A stretch of 64,000 nt of DNA. Origin: Rotaria macrura. Its lineage: Eukaryota; Rotifera; Eurotatoria; Philodinida; Philodinidae. The notes under the pieces are model-generated. The model saw only the letters and a list, made by a program, of their open reading frames with translations. It was not told the DNA's origin and ran no database searches. Positions within the stretch are counted from its first letter, which is position 1; each line of letters begins with the position of its first letter. Shown piece by piece: positions 61,151 through 64,000 of this stretch. Location: positions 30,033 through 94,032 of the forward strand of contig OENT01000597.1 of assembly GCA_900239685.1 (NCBI GenBank). Direction: 5' to 3'. The position numbers were made by a program, and so were the translations under genes.

Positions 61151-61520
61151 CCGGAATAGACGGTAACCGCAATAACCAGTAACTGTTCCAGCGGTAACTG
61201 CTTCACCCAGTAACCGGTCTCACCTGTAATCGATTCAAGTGGTACTCGTTCCACTGGTAATCAGTATTGCCCGGATTTTGCCGCTATAAACCAGTATAGG
61301 TGGGCTTAAGCCCGGTATAAACCAGGATTAGCCGGTAGAAGCCGATATTAGCAGTTATTACCTGTGCAAACTGCCATTGGCAGCTACAATCGGTGCTAGC
61401 AGGTGTTAGCCCTTATTAACCGGTGGAAACCAATATAAACTGGTTTGGGCGGGGATAAACCTGGATAAGTTGCTAACTTGCGGTATTAGTCAGCATCACC
61501 TGGTAAACTTTCTAAAAGTA
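61150..61520. repeat. Degenerate CCGGTAATAACCAGT word array
   Basis: About 370 bp of imperfect words in both orientations (GGTAACCGC, TAACCAGTAACTG, GGTATAAACCAG, TAGCCGGTAGAAGCC). Spacing is irregular, so it is not a simple tandem satellite. No ORF. Confidence 0.65.
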
Positions 61521-61539
61521 GTCCATTTCCAATAAAATC

Positions 61540-61975
61540 TAAACAGGTTCGGAAACCCTCTCAGAATCTTGAAAAGGTTCTCGAAAGGGTTTACGAGAAC
61601 TTGAAGCGTTTACAAATATACCTTTTAAGTTTCCGAGACCTCGAAAACCATCGGGTTCTCTATAGTACCGAATCCAATGCCTTTGAGGTATTCCGGAGTA
61701 CCTTTCTCTTCGTGTCGAAAACCAAAGTTTCTCCTCAGAAACCGCTTGGGTACTGTAGAAACTAATATTACCAGAAAAACTAAGTTGATATCCGAGTGGG
61801 TACATGAGAACACATTTCCGGTTTCTGAAGTCTTTCATCGAAGACCTCTTAGGTTTCCGAGGGTACTGAGTGTCGAAAACGTATACTGGAAAACAAACAC
61901 TCGTTTCCGAGTTTTTTTGAATTTGTTAAAGGTTTCCACAGTTCTCAAACATTTGAATGTTTCACAAAACTCCCG
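61540..61975. repeat. Degenerate GTTTCCGAG word array
   Basis: Irregular copies of GGTTTCCGAG, GGTTTACGAG and complements across about 430 bp, the same word that builds the hairpin at 15450-15824. The ORFs called here on both strands are by-products of the repeats. Confidence 0.6.
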
Positions 61976-64000
61976 ATGATGCGTGTCCCAGAGATCTTAG
62001 AAAAAAGTTTTAGGCGTTTAAATTTTCGTTTCTAATCTTCATTTTCGCCCATTTTGAGGTATCTTTAGTTCAATGGAAATTTATTTTTTTAGTCTTTATA
62101 ACTAGCATAATTGGGAACCATTCATTCATTCATCACCTTTTCAAAACCTGAAACCATTCCATACTTTTGAAACAATATATCTTATCTAAAATTCTTGAAC
62201 TAGTCTCAATTTTGAATATGTGATGATAAGTAATCTATTAAGATTTTGGACATAAATAAATACTCTTAGTGAAGCACGTATGTGATTCTGCCTTTATTCC
62301 ATTAAATTTCCATAAGACGTTTAATCAATGTAGCGATAACATTGTTTAAGCATTATAGAGGGTTGCGCTGAAGGAATTCTGGTTTGAAACTATCATTGTA
62401 ACTCTCATATTACTACAAAATGTTTCGTCTGAAGCATACAGAAATCAGATAAAAAAACTCCTCCGTCGGGGAACATGTTAAGATATCCTATCACATGGGA
62501 TGAAAAAACTATACTTGTCAGTTCGATTATAAAAGTTAAAAGCTGATGAATTATTCTCTCAATTATATGCACCGTCATATGAAACAAACTGCGTTTGGGT
62601 ATACGTTTGACGGTCTCAAAAATACATCAGACGCTATCTTAGTTTTAGATTTTCTGGTCTTTTGATCAAAATAATATCAGCACTTGAGGGGTGCAATTCC
62701 GAATCCGTTATGATTTTTTGGATCCGAGCTTCTACTGATCAAAAACTTGACCATCAAATAAGAGATTTTTCATTGTTAAAGTTAAAGTCGTTGTCAATAG
62801 TTTCTTTGGTACCTTGCTTTCAGCAAATGCTAGCATCTCATAATAACGTAGTACTTATTGCGGCAAAAGTTTAATAATCGAAATCTGCGTGGACATTGAT
62901 GATTTGCTGTCTTTAGGGTGTGGATATGGGAGTATGGGGGTGAGGGTGGACGTGGCGCTTCCTATGAGCTTTTCAGAACTAAACGCCCGCGCGCTGAACT
63001 ACGTGTATCTATACAGGTGCGGGCACACAAACCTACAGCCGGTATGTGTTTGGAAAAGTCATACCTCTTAAAAGTATAGGCACGTTTACATTATCATGCA
63101 TTAGCAAAAGATTGATAAACTTCATAAATTTATTGCGATTTATGAGCTGCATACAGAACTTTGAAGAGCAAAGGAATTTCTATCGTTCTGTTTATTTCAA
63201 CTTCTTTCCGGAGTATTAATACGAGATTATTAATACTGTGTTCAATAGCATTATTAATAATATGTGGAGTCATTTATGTTTGATCTTAGATAAGTCACAA
63301 CATTGTTCGAATACGAAGGAAAATGAATTGAAGTATGCAAACAGACGTTGTGCGTAATCGATTGATAAACACATTATCGAACTGGGTTGTGCCTTTATCC
63401 GATAGTGTTTTAATTCTTGTACAACCAGGATTAACTTAAAAAACGTCAAATCGGTTTTTATTTTTCATCAATTTTTCCCATGGTGCAGCACACAATTCAA
63501 TAATATATATACCATCTGATAGATAAAGGCTTCCTTCATCACCTGATATATATCCCACTTTTTGGTAAAAACTTGACCTGTAATTTATAATGGCCTTCCC
63601 CAAGTATTAAGAGCGTAGCAGAAATTCCTGTATTTTATAGAAAAAATGTTGTCGATTAAGGTCTATGACATAATAGCAATTTTTTATCAGTTTCTCTGTG
63701 TGCATTCATTAAGAATGCTCGGAAATCCAGTTTTCCACGGGTGCGTTGCGAAGGAAATATTTTGTTGTTCATATATTTAGATAAGATGCGCCAAATGTTG
63801 GTTTTCTGATTGCTGATAATATTGATGGTAGGCGGTTATAGACAAGCGCCGTCGCCAGCTTCTGACGGGTTAGATCAACTAAAACTATAGAGTCTGAAGA
63901 CCTAATTCTGCCGGAAAAAAAAACATGTTCAGAAAAATGTCAATAACTCACGTTCTGAATGACATACAGATGTGAATTTTATTTTCCGGAAAAGAGCAAA
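61976..64000. other. Intergenic to the window end, no recognised gene
   Basis: Only anonymous short ORFs. A G-rich tract GGGTGTGGATATGGGAGTAT and following GGGGGTGAGGGTGG lies at 62917-62955. Confidence 0.4.

Noticed and set aside
61539-61979. Overlapping ORFs of about 60-100 codons on both strands
   Set aside because: They are produced by the GTTTCCGAG word array and have no protein character.

Overview
The window looks like nuclear DNA of a metazoan, most likely a bdelloid rotifer. The DNA is AT-rich. Genes are split by short (about 30-110 bp) GT-AG introns, with occasional long introns that have been enlarged by insertions. The gene families seen (LDLa/EGF/7TM receptor, ankyrin-ART, TM2, FLYWCH-MULE, F-box and U-box relics, a bacterial-type YihY/BrkB gene) fit a bdelloid. 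No rRNA, convincing tRNA, CRISPR array or operon was found. The species assignment is inference.

Layout. 534-6785 (+): most of an ABCB/MDR-type full ABC transporter over about 20 exons, with a foldback element in one intron. 9.1-13.1 kb: transposon debris, namely a FLYWCH-MULE transposase gene cut in two by a decayed F-box gene and repeat arrays. 14.2-20.9 kb (+): a large LDLa/EGF/7TM receptor gene with TATA box, signal peptide and one long intron holding a 375-bp near-perfect hairpin. It carries four in-frame stops and a terminal frameshift, so it is a young pseudogene. 20.9-26.3 kb: nested mobile DNA, comprising a decayed LINE with a 140-bp element inside it and two repeat-word elements on either side. 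27.6-29.0 kb (-): intronless phosphatidylinositol-phosphate kinase. 31.9-32.5 kb: nested repeat elements. 33.6-34.5 kb (+): intronless YihY/BrkB membrane protein. 36.06-37.39 kb (-): a ten-exon, micro-exon neuropeptide precursor with eight copies of an (S/T)LDSLSG(N/S)DFF peptide. 44.8-45.8 kb (-): ankyrin plus ADP-ribosyltransferase protein. 47.2-47.8 kb: a 563-bp hairpin. 48.4-49.2 kb (-): two exons of an unrecognised gene. 54.3-54.9 kb (+): secreted/membrane TM2-domain protein. 55.9-56.6 kb (+): four-exon apolipoprotein D-like lipocalin. 57.9-62 kb: a hAT-like MITE, a fragment of a secreted-domain gene, a U-box pseudogene and more repeat-word elements.

The genes are independent transcription units on both strands. 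Two themes stand out. The first is the neuropeptide precursor, in which nearly every peptide copy is its own phase-0 cassette exon of 39-48 nt. The second is a set of at least eight non-autonomous elements, each filled with its own degenerate short DNA word, which may mark binding sites for separate transposases.
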